A stretch of 64,000 nt of DNA, from NCBI RefSeq assembly GCF_002723615.1, contig NZ_KZ304951.1, positions 207,344 through 271,343 of the forward strand. Direction: 5' to 3'. A model generated the notes under the pieces. The model was not told where the DNA came from and searched no databases. It worked only from the letters and a program-made list of their open reading frames with translations. This stretch comes from Limimaricola cinnabarinus. Lineage in GTDB: Bacteria; Pseudomonadota; Alphaproteobacteria; Rhodobacterales; Rhodobacteraceae. Positions within the stretch are counted from its first letter, which is position 1, and every line of letters starts with the position of its first letter. Shown here in pieces: positions 37,789-46,826 of the stretch. The position numbers and the translations under genes were made by a program.

Positions 37789-38028
37789 TCAGCTCAGGTC
37801 GATCTTGTAGCTTTCGATCACCGTGTTGGCGAGAAGTTTCTCGCACATCTCGGTCACTTGCGCCTCGGCGGCGGCCGCATCCTCGCCCGCGAGGTCGAGT
37901 TCGATCACCTTGCCCTGGCGGACACCCTCGACACCGTCGAAGCCCAGCGCGCCCAGCGCGTGGCGGATCGCCTCGCCCTGCGGGTCGAGGACTCCGGTCT
38001 TCAGCATCACCTGCACGCGAGCCTTCAT
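37789..38028 (-). CDS. purS: PurS subunit of phosphoribosylformylglycinamidine synthase
   Basis: 79 aa, standard length. Small dimer that bridges PurL and PurQ in the fourth step of purine synthesis. Family opening KARVQVMLKTGVLDPQGEAI and the VEGVRQGKVIELDL strand are clear. It is 57 nt downstream of purC on the same strand. Confidence 0.94.
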   Translation of the reverse strand: MKARVQVMLKTGVLDPQGEAIRHALGALGFDGVEGVRQGKVIELDLAGEDAAAAEAQVTEMCEKLLANTVIESYKIDLS

Positions 38029-38085
38029 GCGCGCCGCTCCTTCTACTTTCGGTCTGTCTCGTCGCTCCGGCCCTGGCCGGCGCGG

Positions 38086-38847
38086 TCAGTTGATCAGCGT
38101 CGGCCGGGGCCGGTGAGTCACGTTGGAGGGCAGGACGCCAAGGCGGCGGGCCACCTCGGTATAGGCATCCGTGAGGCTGCCCAGATCCTTGCGGAACACG
38201 TCCTTGTCGAGCTTCTGGCCGGTCTCGATGTCCCACAGCCGGCAGCTGTCGGGCGAGATCTCGTCGGCCACGACGAGGCGCTGGAAGTCATTGTCCCAGA
38301 CCCGGCCGATCTCGATCTTGAAATCGATGAGCTTGATGCCGACGCCGTGCATGACGCCAGACATGAAGTCGTTGACCCGCAGCGCCAGCGCCACGATGTC
38401 GTCGAGATCCTGCTGGGAGGCCCAGCCGAAGGCGATGATGTATTCCTCGGGCACCAGCGGATCGCCGAGCTTGTCGTCCTTGTAGGAGAACTCGATGATC
38501 GGGCGCGGCAGCGGCGCGCCCTCCTCCATGCCGAGCCGGCGGGCCATGGAGCCGGCGGCGAAATTGCGCACGATCACCTCGAGCGGAATGATTTCCACCT
38601 GGCGAATCAACTGCTCGCGCATGTTGAGCCGCTTGATGAAATGCGTCGGCACGCCGATCGCCTGCAGCCCGGTCATGAAGAACTCGGACAGGCGGTTGTT
38701 GAGCACGCCCTTGCCCTCGATCACCGCGCGCTTCTCGGCGTTGTTGGCGGTCGCGTCATCCTTGAAATATTGCACGAGCGTGCCGGGCTCGGGGCCTTCA
38801 TACAGGATCTTCGCCTTGCCCTCGTAAATCTTCTTGCGACGTGCCAT
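38086..38847 (-). CDS. purC: SAICAR synthase PurC
   Basis: 253 aa. Joins aspartate to CAIR with ATP in purine synthesis. Signatures: [14 protein letters not shown], the phosphate region [47 protein letters not shown] and the [11 protein letters not shown] loop. Starts the purC-purS-purQ run. Confidence 0.97.
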   Translation of the reverse strand: MARRKKIYEGKAKILYEGPEPGTLVQYFKDDATANNAEKRAVIEGKGVLNNRLSEFFMTGLQAIGVPTHFIKRLNMREQLIRQVEIIPLEVIVRNFAAGSMARRLGMEEGAPLPRPIIEFSYKDDKLGDPLVPEEYIIAFGWASQQDLDDIVALALRVNDFMSGVMHGVGIKLIDFKIEIGRVWDNDFQRLVVADEISPDSCRLWDIETGQKLDKDVFRKDLGSLTDAYTEVARRLGVLPSNVTHRPRPTLIN

Positions 38848-39028
38848 GCGGTCTCCAAGGGGTTCATGCGCCCAACCCCCCGGATGTCGGGGCGACGCAA
38901 CGTTTCCGTGACGGGAAAGCTGCGCGGCGCGGCCTCGGGGGCCTCATAGTCCAAGGCCCCCTTGCGGGCAAGGTGCAGCAGGACGTATCCTGCAAGCCCT
39001 AGGACGAGAGCGTGGAAAGGCAAGTCAC

Positions 39029-39343
39029 ATGACCACCTTCGATGAGAGAGAGCGCGCTTTCGAGGCAAAGTTCGCGCATGACGCGGAAATGAAATTCCGC
39101 GCCGAGGCCCGGCGCAACCGGATGCTCGGCTTCTGGGCCGCGGGACTCTTGGGCAAGGAAGGCGACGAGGCCGCCGCCTATACCCGCGAGGTCATCAAGG
39201 CCGAGTTCCAGGAGGCGGGCGAGGACGACGTGTTCCGCAAGCTGCGCCGCGACACCGGCCACCTGCTCAGCGACGAGGAGATCCGCGACAAGATGGCCGA
39301 GTTCACCGCGCTGGCCAAGGCCGAGCTGGTCGAAGAGAACTGA
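39029..39343 (+). CDS. DUF1476 protein, F1-ATPase zeta (inhibitor) subunit type
   Basis: 104 aa, highly charged and helical, opening TTFDERERAFEAKFAHDAEM. This matches the zeta subunit of Paracoccus denitrificans ATP synthase, which blocks ATP hydrolysis by F1 through its N-terminal segment. It is far from any atp operon, as is usual. Faces away from purC across a 181-bp gap. Confidence 0.88.
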   Translation: MTTFDERERAFEAKFAHDAEMKFRAEARRNRMLGFWAAGLLGKEGDEAAAYTREVIKAEFQEAGEDDVFRKLRRDTGHLLSDEEIRDKMAEFTALAKAELVEEN

Positions 39344-39493
39344 CCGGGCCGCCTGCCTTGCCCCCGGCGCGCCTCCCGGGGCGCGGGCCTTGCCGTCATA
39401 CCGCATCGTAAACCCGTTTTTCATCCCCCTGCCCGAAACTGCCCGTCGCATCGCCGCGGCAGAACCCCGGCCCTCTGACCTGGAGCCGTCGCC

Positions 39494-41488
39494 ATGCCCG
39501 CACCCTCGCCCGAGCCCGCCGCGCGCGGCGCCCGGACACTGCCCTTCACCCTCGGCCAGACCGTGCTTCGGCTGCTGCCGCTGCTGGCGCTCGGGCTCGG
39601 GGCGCTGCTGCTGGCCCGGCGCTGCGAAAGCATCGATTTCGGCGCGGTCTGGCCCGCGCTGCTGGCGCTGCCGCCGCTGCAATGGATCGGCGCGCTGGCC
39701 TGCACCGGGCTGAGCCTCTGGGCGCTGGGGCAATACGACGTGGTGCTGCACCGCGCCATGGGCACCGGCATCGCGCCGGGCCGGGCGCGGGCCGCGGGGA
39801 TGCGCGCCATGGCCATCGCCCAGACCGTGGGCTTCGGCAGCATCACCGGCGCGCTGGTGCGCTGGCGCTGCCTGCCCGAATGCGACCTGTGGACCGCGAC
39901 GCGGCTGTCGCTGTGGGTTTCGGCCTCCTTCATGGGGGCGCTCGCCATGCTGGCGGGGCTGTCGCTCCTGCTGCTCGACGGGCACAGCGCGCTGGCCGCC
40001 CTGCTGGCGATCGCGCTCATCGCCGGGGTGTCGCGGATCACCCGCCTGCCGGGCCTGCCGCAGATGCGCGCCGGCACCCTGCCACGGCTGATGCTCTGGA
40101 CCGCGATCGACACCATCGCCGCTGGCGCGGTGCTGTGGCTGCTGCTGCCCGCCGGGGTCGAGGTTCCGGCGACCACGGTGATCTTTGCCTATCTCGCGGC
40201 GCTGGGCGCGGGGCTGGCGAGCCAGAGCCCCGGCGGCGTCGGGGCCTTCGAGCTGTGCCTGCTGGCGCTGCTGCCGCAGCTGCCCGAGGCCGAGCTGCTC
40301 GCGGCGATCATCGGCTACCGCGTCGTCTACCACGCAGGACCGGCGCTCATCGCGCTGCTGGCGCTGATCCGCCCCATGGCGCCCGAGGCCCGGCCCGGTC
40401 TCGTCGTCGCCGAGGGCGCGGCGCGGCACCGGGCGCTGGCGCAGGCGCCGCAGGCCGAATGGGGCCTCGTCTGGCAGGGCGCGCGGATCCTGCTCACCCC
40501 CGACCATGAAAGCGGCTGGCTGGTGCGCCGCGCCGGCGGCACGCTGGCGGCGATCGGCACGCCGCTGGGCCGCCCCGATTTCGGCGCGCTGCGCGCCCAT
40601 GCCAGCCGGCTCGGCCTGACGCCCGCGCTCTACAAATGCGGCCCGCGCGAGGCGCTGCGCGCCCGCGCCGCGGGCTGGGCGGTGGAGCGCATCGCCACCG
40701 AAGCCGTGATCGACACCGCCCGCTGGAGCCTCGACCGCCCCGCCTGCCGCAGCCTGCGCCGCAAGCTGAAATCCGCGGCCAAGGCCGGGGTGACGATCGA
40801 GTGCGCGCCGCAGATCCTGCCGCTCGACGAGATGGCGCGGATCCATGCCGACTGGGCGGCGCGTTCGGGCGGCGAGCGCGGCTTTTCGATGGGCCGCTAC
40901 TGCCCCGAGCTGCTGATGCACCAGCACGTGGTGCTGGCGCGGCGCGAGGGCGAGCTCGTCGCCTTCGCGAGCTTTCACCAGGGCCGGGGCGACTGGACGC
41001 TCGATCTCATGCGCCAGACCGCCGCCGCCCCCGACGGCACGATGATGGCGCTCGTGCTTTCGGCGATCGAGGCGGCGCGCGCGGCGCAGGTGCCGGTGGT
41101 GTCGCTCGCGGCGCTGCCGAAGCTGCCCGGCTGGATGCCCGCCGCTTTGCGCGCCCGGATCGCCGCGCGGCCGGGCTGCGCCGGGCTCGAACAGTTCAAG
41201 CGCGGCTTCGGCCCCGGCTGGCGGCCGCTCTACGCCGCGGCACCCGGGCGCGCAGGCCTGACGCGCGCCGCGATCGAGATCGCGCGCGCCGTGCATGATC
41301 CCGCGCCGCTCGGCGCCGAGCCGCCCATCCCCGACATTGAACTCGGGGCCGCTCTTGTGCAGAAGGGCGGCGCTACCGCCCGGCGGCCGCTCCGGCTTCC
41401 GGTCCTTCGCGGCGCCGCGCCGCGCCTCACCGAGCAGACAGGCCCCGCCAATGACAGATGCACTCTCCCGACTTCTCGAAACCCGTGA
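39494..41488 (+). CDS. MprF-like aminoacyl-phosphatidylglycerol synthase/flippase
   Basis: 664 aa. About eight transmembrane helices to about 315 form an LPG synthase/flippase region (VGFGSITGALVRWR and SQSPGGVGAFELCLLALLP are typical). A cytoplasmic DUF2156 GNAT-like synthase domain (about 330-600) ends with FKRGFGPGWRPLYAAAP. Such enzymes move lysine or alanine from tRNA onto phosphatidylglycerol and flip it, lowering surface negative charge. The amino acid cannot be told from sequence. Its last 38 bases overlap the next gene. Confidence 0.85.
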   Translation: MPAPSPEPAARGARTLPFTLGQTVLRLLPLLALGLGALLLARRCESIDFGAVWPALLALPPLQWIGALACTGLSLWALGQYDVVLHRAMGTGIAPGRARAAGMRAMAIAQTVGFGSITGALVRWRCLPECDLWTATRLSLWVSASFMGALAMLAGLSLLLLDGHSALAALLAIALIAGVSRITRLPGLPQMRAGTLPRLMLWTAIDTIAAGAVLWLLLPAGVEVPATTVIFAYLAALGAGLASQSPGGVGAFELCLLALLPQLPEAELLAAIIGYRVVYHAGPALIALLALIRPMAPEARPGLVVAEGAARHRALAQAPQAEWGLVWQGARILLTPDHESGWLVRRAGGTLAAIGTPLGRPDFGALRAHASRLGLTPALYKCGPREALRARAAGWAVERIATEAVIDTARWSLDRPACRSLRRKLKSAAKAGVTIECAPQILPLDEMARIHADWAARSGGERGFSMGRYCPELLMHQHVVLARREGELVAFASFHQGRGDWTLDLMRQTAAAPDGTMMALVLSAIEAARAAQVPVVSLAALPKLPGWMPAALRARIAARPGCAGLEQFKRGFGPGWRPLYAAAPGRAGLTRAAIEIARAVHDPAPLGAEPPIPDIELGAALVQKGGATARRPLRLPVLRGAAPRLTEQTGPANDRCTLPTSRNP

Positions 41489-42464
41489 CTGGCTTCTTGC
41501 CGACGGTGCGACGGGGACCAACCTGTTCAACATGGGGCTGAGCTCGGGCGATGCGCCCGAACTTTGGAACGTCACCGAGCAGGACAAGATCCGCGCGCTC
41601 TATGCCGGGGCCGTCGATGCGGGCTCGGACCTGTTTCTGACCAACAGCTTTGGCGGCAACGCCTCGCGGCTCAAGCTGCACCAGGCGCAGGACCGGGTGT
41701 TCGAGCTCAACAAGGCCGCCGCCGAGCTGGGCCGGGAGATCGCCGACAAGGCGGATCGCCCGGTGATCGTCGCGGGTTCGGTCGGGCCGACGGGCGACAT
41801 CATGGCGCCGATGGGCGAGCTCACCCACGAAGTCGCGGTCGAGATGTTCCACGAGCAGGCCGAGGGGCTCAAGGCCGGTGGCGCCGACGTGCTCTGGGTC
41901 GAGACGATCTCGGCCGCGGAGGAATTCCGCGCCGCCGCCGAGGCCTTCGGCAAGGCGGGGATGCCGTGGTGCGGCACGATGAGCTTCGACACGGCGGGCC
42001 GCACCATGATGGGGCTGACCTCGGCCGACATGGTCAAGATGGTCGGCAAGCTCGACCACGCGCCGCTCGCCTTCGGCGCCAATTGCGGCACCGGGGCCTC
42101 GGACCTGTTGCGCACCGTGCTGGGCTTTACCGCCGCGGGCACCGAGGCGCCGGTCATCGCCAAGGGCAATGCCGGCATCCCGAAATACCAGGACGGGCAT
42201 ATCCACTATGACGGCACGCCCGCGCTGATGGCCGATTACGCCTGCCTCGCCCGCGATGCGGGCGCGACGATCATCGGCGGCTGCTGCGGCACCATGCCCG
42301 AACATCTGCGCGCCATGCGCGAGGCTCTGGAGACGCGGGCCCCGGGCGAGCGCCCGACGCTGGAGCAGATCGTCGAGGCGCTGGGCGGGTTTTCCTCGGC
42401 CTCCGACGGCACCGACGGCGCGGGGCCGACGCGCGCCGCGCGGCGCGGACGCCGCCGGGGCTGA
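41451..42464 (+). CDS. bmt: Betaine/homocysteine S-methyltransferase (Bmt)
   Basis: 337 aa homocysteine S-methyltransferase barrel. Zinc cysteines: GANCG in mid-sequence and GGCCGT near the C-terminus. N-terminal LLADGATGTNLF and SFGGNASRLKLH are typical. Makes methionine from homocysteine with a betaine-type methyl donor. ATG at 41451 lies inside the end of the mprF-like gene. The last 40 residues are a low-complexity Gly/Arg tail. Confidence 0.88.
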   Translation: MTDALSRLLETRDWLLADGATGTNLFNMGLSSGDAPELWNVTEQDKIRALYAGAVDAGSDLFLTNSFGGNASRLKLHQAQDRVFELNKAAAELGREIADKADRPVIVAGSVGPTGDIMAPMGELTHEVAVEMFHEQAEGLKAGGADVLWVETISAAEEFRAAAEAFGKAGMPWCGTMSFDTAGRTMMGLTSADMVKMVGKLDHAPLAFGANCGTGASDLLRTVLGFTAAGTEAPVIAKGNAGIPKYQDGHIHYDGTPALMADYACLARDAGATIIGGCCGTMPEHLRAMREALETRAPGERPTLEQIVEALGGFSSASDGTDGAGPTRAARRGRRRG

Positions 42465-42480
42465 GCCTCTTTCCGAAACG

Positions 42481-42516
42481 AAAAAGCCCCGCGACCGAAA
42501 GGACGCGGGGCTTTTT
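42481..42516. terminator. Bidirectional intrinsic terminator
   Basis: AAAAAGCCCCGCG and CGCGGGGCTTTTT arms with a 10-base spacer. There are A and T runs on both sides, so it can end both bmt and the convergent peptidase gene. Confidence 0.92.
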
Positions 42517-42533
42517 CATGCATGGCTGACCGA

Positions 42534-44003
42534 TCAGAGATCGTAAAGCGTGCCGAACTTGGCTTCGAGATAGTCGAGCAGCGGCGCCTCGGAGGGGGCA
42601 AAGCCGCAAGCGGCCTGAACCGTTTCGCGCGGGCCGCGCAGCGCGCCGTGGCGCTGGACATTCTCGCGCAGCCAGCCGGTCGCGCCCGACAGATCGCCGC
42701 GCGCCAACTCGTCGTCGAGCCCGGGCCGCGCCTTGCGCAGCGCCTCGTGCAGGCAGCCCGCATAGACATTGCCGAGGCTGTAGGTCGGAAAATAGCCCAT
42801 CAGCCCCACCGACCAATGCACGTCCTGCAGGCAGCCATTCGAGGGCCGGTCGACGGCAAAGCCGAAATCGGCGGCGAAGCGGTCGTTCCACGCCGCTTCC
42901 AGATCCTCCACGGCCAGATCGCCCGAGATCAGCGCGCGTTCGAGATCGAAGCGCATCAGCACATGCAGGTTGTACTGCACCTCGTCCGATTCGGTGCGGA
43001 TGTAGCCGTCGCTGACGCGGTTGACGGCGCGCGCGAACTCCATGGGATCGGTGATGCCGATATCGCCGAAAGCATCGCGCATCCGGCCCAGCAGCCAACC
43101 CGCGAAGGCCGGGCTGCGGGCGAGCTGGTTCTCGTAGATCCGGCTTTGGCTTTCATGCACGCCCATCGACACGCCGCGCCCGATCGGGGTCAGCAGGTAA
43201 TCGGGATCGACGTTCTGCTCGTAGCTCGCATGGCCGACCTCGTGGATGGTCGAATAGAGGCAGTTGAACGGATCGGCGGGATCGGTGCGGGTGGTCACGC
43301 GCACATCGTTGCCCGAGCCCGAGCAGAAGGGATGCACGGCCTTGTCGATCCGCCCGCGCGCCATGTCGTAGCCGAAGATTTCGGCCAGTTCGCGCGTCAG
43401 CGCCAGCTGCGCGGCCTCGTCGAACTTGCCCGATAGCGCCTCGGGCTGCGGCCTTTCGCGGATCGCCTCGCGCAAGGAGACGAGCCGCGGGCGCAGCGCG
43501 CCGAACATCGCGTCGAGCTCGGCGGCCTTGGCGCCCGGCTCGTAATCATCGAGCAGCGCGTCATAGACGTCGCCGCCCCCGGCCAGCGCCTGCCCCTCCT
43601 CCTGCCTGAGCGCCACGACGCGCGCCAGCGTCGGCAGGAAGGCCGCGACATCCTCGTCGGCGCGGGCCTGCGCCCATGTGCCCTGCGCCACGGAGGTCAC
43701 GCGCGCGATCTCGGCGGCGAGGCTGGCGGGCACCTTGTTCGCGCGCGCGTAGGCGCGGCGGATTTCGCGCAGATTGGCGGCGGCGACGTCATCCGGGGCC
43801 TCCGCCCGCTCCAGCCAGTCGCCGATGCGCGGATCGGTGCGGCGGGCATGCAGCACGCCCTCCATCGCAGCACTTTCCTCGCCACGCTGGGCCGCCGCGC
43901 CGCGCGGCATCATCGTCTCCTGATCCCAGCCGAGACGGCCCGCCACCTGCGCCAGCGCCTCGGTTTCGCGCGCATGCGCCATCAGATCGTCGTAAGCGGT
44001 CAT
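42534..44003 (-). CDS. Thermostable-type carboxypeptidase, M32 family
   Basis: 489 aa. Cytoplasmic zinc carboxypeptidase. Metal site HEVGH in LYSTIHEVGHASYEQN, downstream Glu in GVHESQSRIYEN, plus the DVRVTTR and MGYFPTYSLGNVYAG family motifs. Start at 44003 overlaps the ctaA stop by one base (TGATG), so it is coupled to ctaA. Confidence 0.95.
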   Translation of the reverse strand: MTAYDDLMAHARETEALAQVAGRLGWDQETMMPRGAAAQRGEESAAMEGVLHARRTDPRIGDWLERAEAPDDVAAANLREIRRAYARANKVPASLAAEIARVTSVAQGTWAQARADEDVAAFLPTLARVVALRQEEGQALAGGGDVYDALLDDYEPGAKAAELDAMFGALRPRLVSLREAIRERPQPEALSGKFDEAAQLALTRELAEIFGYDMARGRIDKAVHPFCSGSGNDVRVTTRTDPADPFNCLYSTIHEVGHASYEQNVDPDYLLTPIGRGVSMGVHESQSRIYENQLARSPAFAGWLLGRMRDAFGDIGITDPMEFARAVNRVSDGYIRTESDEVQYNLHVLMRFDLERALISGDLAVEDLEAAWNDRFAADFGFAVDRPSNGCLQDVHWSVGLMGYFPTYSLGNVYAGCLHEALRKARPGLDDELARGDLSGATGWLRENVQRHGALRGPRETVQAACGFAPSEAPLLDYLEAKFGTLYDL

Positions 44004-45157
44004 CAGCGGATCTTCCTGAGCGATTGGATGTAGGGGTAGCGGGCGAGGAAGCGGGCGCGCAGGATCAGCACCCACAACAGCACCGCGCCGAGCTGGTGGG
44101 TGATCGCGGCGTGCCAGGGCGCGGCGTAGAGCGCGGTGACGATGCCCAGGCCCATCTGCACCACGAGCATCGCCAGCACGGCGTTGACCGCGAAGCGGGT
44201 CGAGGGATGCGGCGAGCGGCTGCCGCGCAGCCAGACGACCACGCCGAGGATCAGGAGCAGGTAGCCGGCCATGCGGTGGATGAACTGCACCAGCCCCGCA
44301 TCCTCGAAGAAGTTGCGCCAGAGCGGTTCGAGCTGGAACGGGTCGGGCGGAAAGAAGCCGTCGCCCATCAGAGGCCAGGTCGGAAAGGCCCTTCCTGCGT
44401 CGATGCCGGCGACCAGCGCGCCGAGGATGATCTGCAAGAAGCCCAGATGCATGAGCCCGGTCATGCCGCCCCAGAGCTTGCGCTCGGCCGAGCGGCGGGC
44501 CTGCAACAGGTCCACCTCGCGGCGCTTCAGCCGCAGGATGTACCACGTGATCAGCCCGAGGATCGCGAAGGCGAGGCCGAGATGGGTGGCAAGGCGGTAG
44601 GAGGCGACGGTGCTCATCCCCTCCTGCAGACCGCTATGGACCATCCACCAGCCGACCGCACCCTGCAGCCCGATCAGCGCGCCGAGGCCGAGGAACCGGC
44701 TCGACCAGCCCGGCGGCACGCGGCGCGCGATGGCAAAGCCCGCGAAGCCCAGCGCCCAGACGAGACCGATGGTCCGCCCGAGCTGCCGATGCCCCCATTC
44801 CCACCAGAAGATCGGCTTGAACTCGGCAAGCGTCATGCCCTTGTTCAACAGCTCGTATTGCGGGCTGGCCTTGTAATTGGCGAATTCGACATCCCAATCC
44901 TCGGCCGAAAGCGGCGGCACCGCGCCCGAGACCGGGTTCCACTCGGTGATCGACAGCCCGCTGTCGGTCAGCCGGGTCATGCCGCCGACGACGACGATGG
45001 CCACGACCAGCGCAAAGAGGATGCCGAGCCAGATCCGCAGGCCGCGCCGCGCATCGGCGCGGCCGCGGTCGATGCCGCCGGGCGTGGCGACGGATCTCTG
45101 GCTCGTGCCCACCTCCTCGAAGATGGAGCGGGGCTTCTTTTCCGCCTGTTTCGCCAT
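44003..45157 (-). CDS. ctaA: Heme A synthase CtaA/COX15
   Basis: 384 aa, eight transmembrane helices. Hydroxylates heme O to heme A for aa3-type cytochrome oxidase. Heme-ligand histidines in the WWEWGHRQLGR, LATHLGL, FIHRMAGYLL and ITHQLGAV segments; GGMTRLTDSGLSITEW is the family signature. Start at 45157 (Met-Ala-Lys-Gln); the upstream frame extension lacks similarity. Confidence 0.95.
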   Translation of the reverse strand: MAKQAEKKPRSIFEEVGTSQRSVATPGGIDRGRADARRGLRIWLGILFALVVAIVVVGGMTRLTDSGLSITEWNPVSGAVPPLSAEDWDVEFANYKASPQYELLNKGMTLAEFKPIFWWEWGHRQLGRTIGLVWALGFAGFAIARRVPPGWSSRFLGLGALIGLQGAVGWWMVHSGLQEGMSTVASYRLATHLGLAFAILGLITWYILRLKRREVDLLQARRSAERKLWGGMTGLMHLGFLQIILGALVAGIDAGRAFPTWPLMGDGFFPPDPFQLEPLWRNFFEDAGLVQFIHRMAGYLLLILGVVVWLRGSRSPHPSTRFAVNAVLAMLVVQMGLGIVTALYAAPWHAAITHQLGAVLLWVLILRARFLARYPYIQSLRKIR

Positions 45158-45258
45158 GTCTGGGCCTCCGGTCTGATCGGCGCGCAGCCTAGGCGTGCGG
45201 CCTGCGGGCGACAACACCCGCCAATGCAAGGGCTTGGAACCTGTGAAGGGCTAGGCCT

Positions 45259-46002
45259 TCAACCGCGCTCCTTCCAGCGGACCATCTGTCGCATCACCCC
45301 GTGCAGCGTCTGCACGTCCGAACGGGTGAGCGGCATCCGGCTCCACAGGTTGCGCATGGTCTGCTTCATGTGGGCGGCCTTGTGCTCGGGGAAATAGAAC
45401 CCCGCCTCGTCGAGCCGCTCCTCGTAATGCTCGGCCAGCTTCTCGACCTCATGCGCCTGCGCCCATTCGGCCCCCGCCATCTCGATCCGGCGGTCCTCGA
45501 CCGCGCCGCTGGCGCGGCGCCATTCATAGGCCATGAGCAGCACGCATTGCCCGAGGTTGAGCGAGGCGAAGTCCGGGTTCACCGGCACCGAGACGATGGC
45601 ATTGGCGCGCGCGATGTCGTCATTCTCCATGCCCGCGCGCTCGGGCCCGAACATCACGGCGACCTTCTGGCCCTGGCTGATCCGCTCGGCGGCGTCGCGC
45701 ATCGCGGCCTCGGGCGTCATCACCTCCTTGGTGAGTCCGCGCGGCCGCGCCGTGGTGGCGTAGACGAAGGTGCAGTCGGAGACGGCTTCGGCCGTGCCTT
45801 CGGCCAGCACCGCCTCGTCCAGAAGCCGCCCCGCGCCCGAGGCCAGCGCCACGGCGCGCTCTTGCGGCCAGCCATCGCGCGGGGCGACGACGCGCATCCG
45901 ATCGAGGCCGAAATTCCACATCGCGCGCGCGGCCGCGCCGATGTTCTCGCCCATCTGCGGGCGGATCAGGACGAAGGCGGGTTGCGGCGTGTGCTCGGTC
46001 AT
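45259..46002 (-). CDS. TrmH/TrmJ-family RNA 2'-O-methyltransferase
   Basis: 247 aa SPOUT methyltransferase. Opening FVLIRPQMGENIGAAARAMWNFG, motif 2 with VMFGPERAGMENDDI, and motif 3 SLNLGQCVLLMAYEW, forming the knotted SAM site. Closest to TrmJ, which methylates position 32 of tRNAs. The start codon lies 7 nt from a 10-bp inverted repeat that covers the likely ribosome-binding region. Confidence 0.9.
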   Translation of the reverse strand: MTEHTPQPAFVLIRPQMGENIGAAARAMWNFGLDRMRVVAPRDGWPQERAVALASGAGRLLDEAVLAEGTAEAVSDCTFVYATTARPRGLTKEVMTPEAAMRDAAERISQGQKVAVMFGPERAGMENDDIARANAIVSVPVNPDFASLNLGQCVLLMAYEWRRASGAVEDRRIEMAGAEWAQAHEVEKLAEHYEERLDEAGFYFPEHKAAHMKQTMRNLWSRMPLTRSDVQTLHGVMRQMVRWKERG

Positions 46003-46008
46003 GGGGGT

Positions 46009-46052
46009 CCCGGGGGCTGGTCGGAAGGATGCGCGGCGGTGTAGCCCCCGGG
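46009..46052 (-). promoter_or_regulatory. 10-bp inverted repeat over the trmJ-like gene's ribosome-binding region
   Basis: CCCGGGGGCT (46009-46018) and AGCCCCCGGG (46043-46052) pair perfectly around 24 bases. The inner end of the stem lies 7 nt before the ATG, so folding could limit translation. No ligand or factor is evident. Confidence 0.45.
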
Positions 46053-46091
46053 GGCCGCGATAACAAGAAGCCGCGCGCATCCGCGACGATG

Positions 46092-46119
46092 GCGCGGCGG
46101 GGGCGCGGCGGGGGCGCGG
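46092..46119. repeat. 11-bp tandem repeat, about 2.5 copies
   Basis: GCGCGGCGGGG repeats at 46092-46102 and 46103-46113 with a partial third copy, in the divergent gap between the trmJ-like and ThiE-like genes. Simple GC-rich slippage tract. Confidence 0.7.
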
Positions 46120-46199
46120 CCCGCCGAATCCCCCGCCTGCGACGTAGCCAAGCGCGAGGAAGCCGGATATAGGGCGGCCTCGAAGTGCAGGAGGCCCTC

Positions 46200-46826
46200 A
46201 TGAGCGACCAAGACGACGCGCCGCAGATCTATCTCGTCACCCCGCCCGAATTCGAATTGTCGGAGTTTCCCGACCGGCTCGCCGCCTGCCTCGACGCGAC
46301 CGAGGTGGCCTGCGTGCGGCTCGGCCTCGCCACCCGCGACGAGGACCGCATCTCCCGCGCCGCCGACGCGCTGCGCGAGGTCACCATCGCGCGCGACGTG
46401 GCACTGGTGGTCGACAGCCATGCCCGGCTCGTCACGCGGCTCGGGCTCGACGGCGTGCATCTGACCGACGGCGCGCGCTCGGTGCGCGCCACGCGCAAGG
46501 ATCTCGGCGAGGACGCGATCGTCGGCGCGTTTTGCGGCAATTCGCGCCATGACGGCATGACCGCGGGCGAGCTTGGCGCCGATTACGTCTCCTTCGGCCC
46601 TGCCGGGGCCACCGATCTGGGCACCACGCCGCAGGCCGAGGCCGAATTGTTCGAATGGTGGTCGATGATGATCGAGGTGCCGGTGGTGGCCGAGGGCGCG
46701 CTCGATCTCGACGTCGTGCGACGCCTTGCGCCGCATGCCGATTTCTTCGGGATCGGCGAGGAGATCTGGCGCGAGGCGGACGCCGCCGAGACGCTGCGCC
46801 GCTACGCTTCGGCCATGGCGGGCTGA
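46200..46826 (+). CDS. ThiE/TenI-like TIM-barrel protein
   Basis: 208 aa. Strand-helix pattern of thiamine-phosphate synthases, with LGLDGVHLTDGARSVR, VGAFCGNSRHDGMTAGELGADYVSFGP split over two strands, and a phosphate-binding end. The diagnostic ThiE substrate loops are altered (GPAGATDLGTT instead of the usual GPxFxTxTK), so catalysis of the thiamine step is uncertain. AGGAGG precedes the ATG at 46200. Confidence 0.75.
   Translation: MSDQDDAPQIYLVTPPEFELSEFPDRLAACLDATEVACVRLGLATRDEDRISRAADALREVTIARDVALVVDSHARLVTRLGLDGVHLTDGARSVRATRKDLGEDAIVGAFCGNSRHDGMTAGELGADYVSFGPAGATDLGTTPQAEAELFEWWSMMIEVPVVAEGALDLDVVRRLAPHADFFGIGEEIWREADAAETLRRYASAMAG

Noticed and set aside
38848-39010. A small membrane-like frame upstream of purC on the minus strand
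   Set aside because: It has no proper start signal and would run into purC in another frame.
41300-41450. A SAM-type riboswitch before bmt
   Set aside because: The region codes for the end of the mprF-like protein and shows no riboswitch core.
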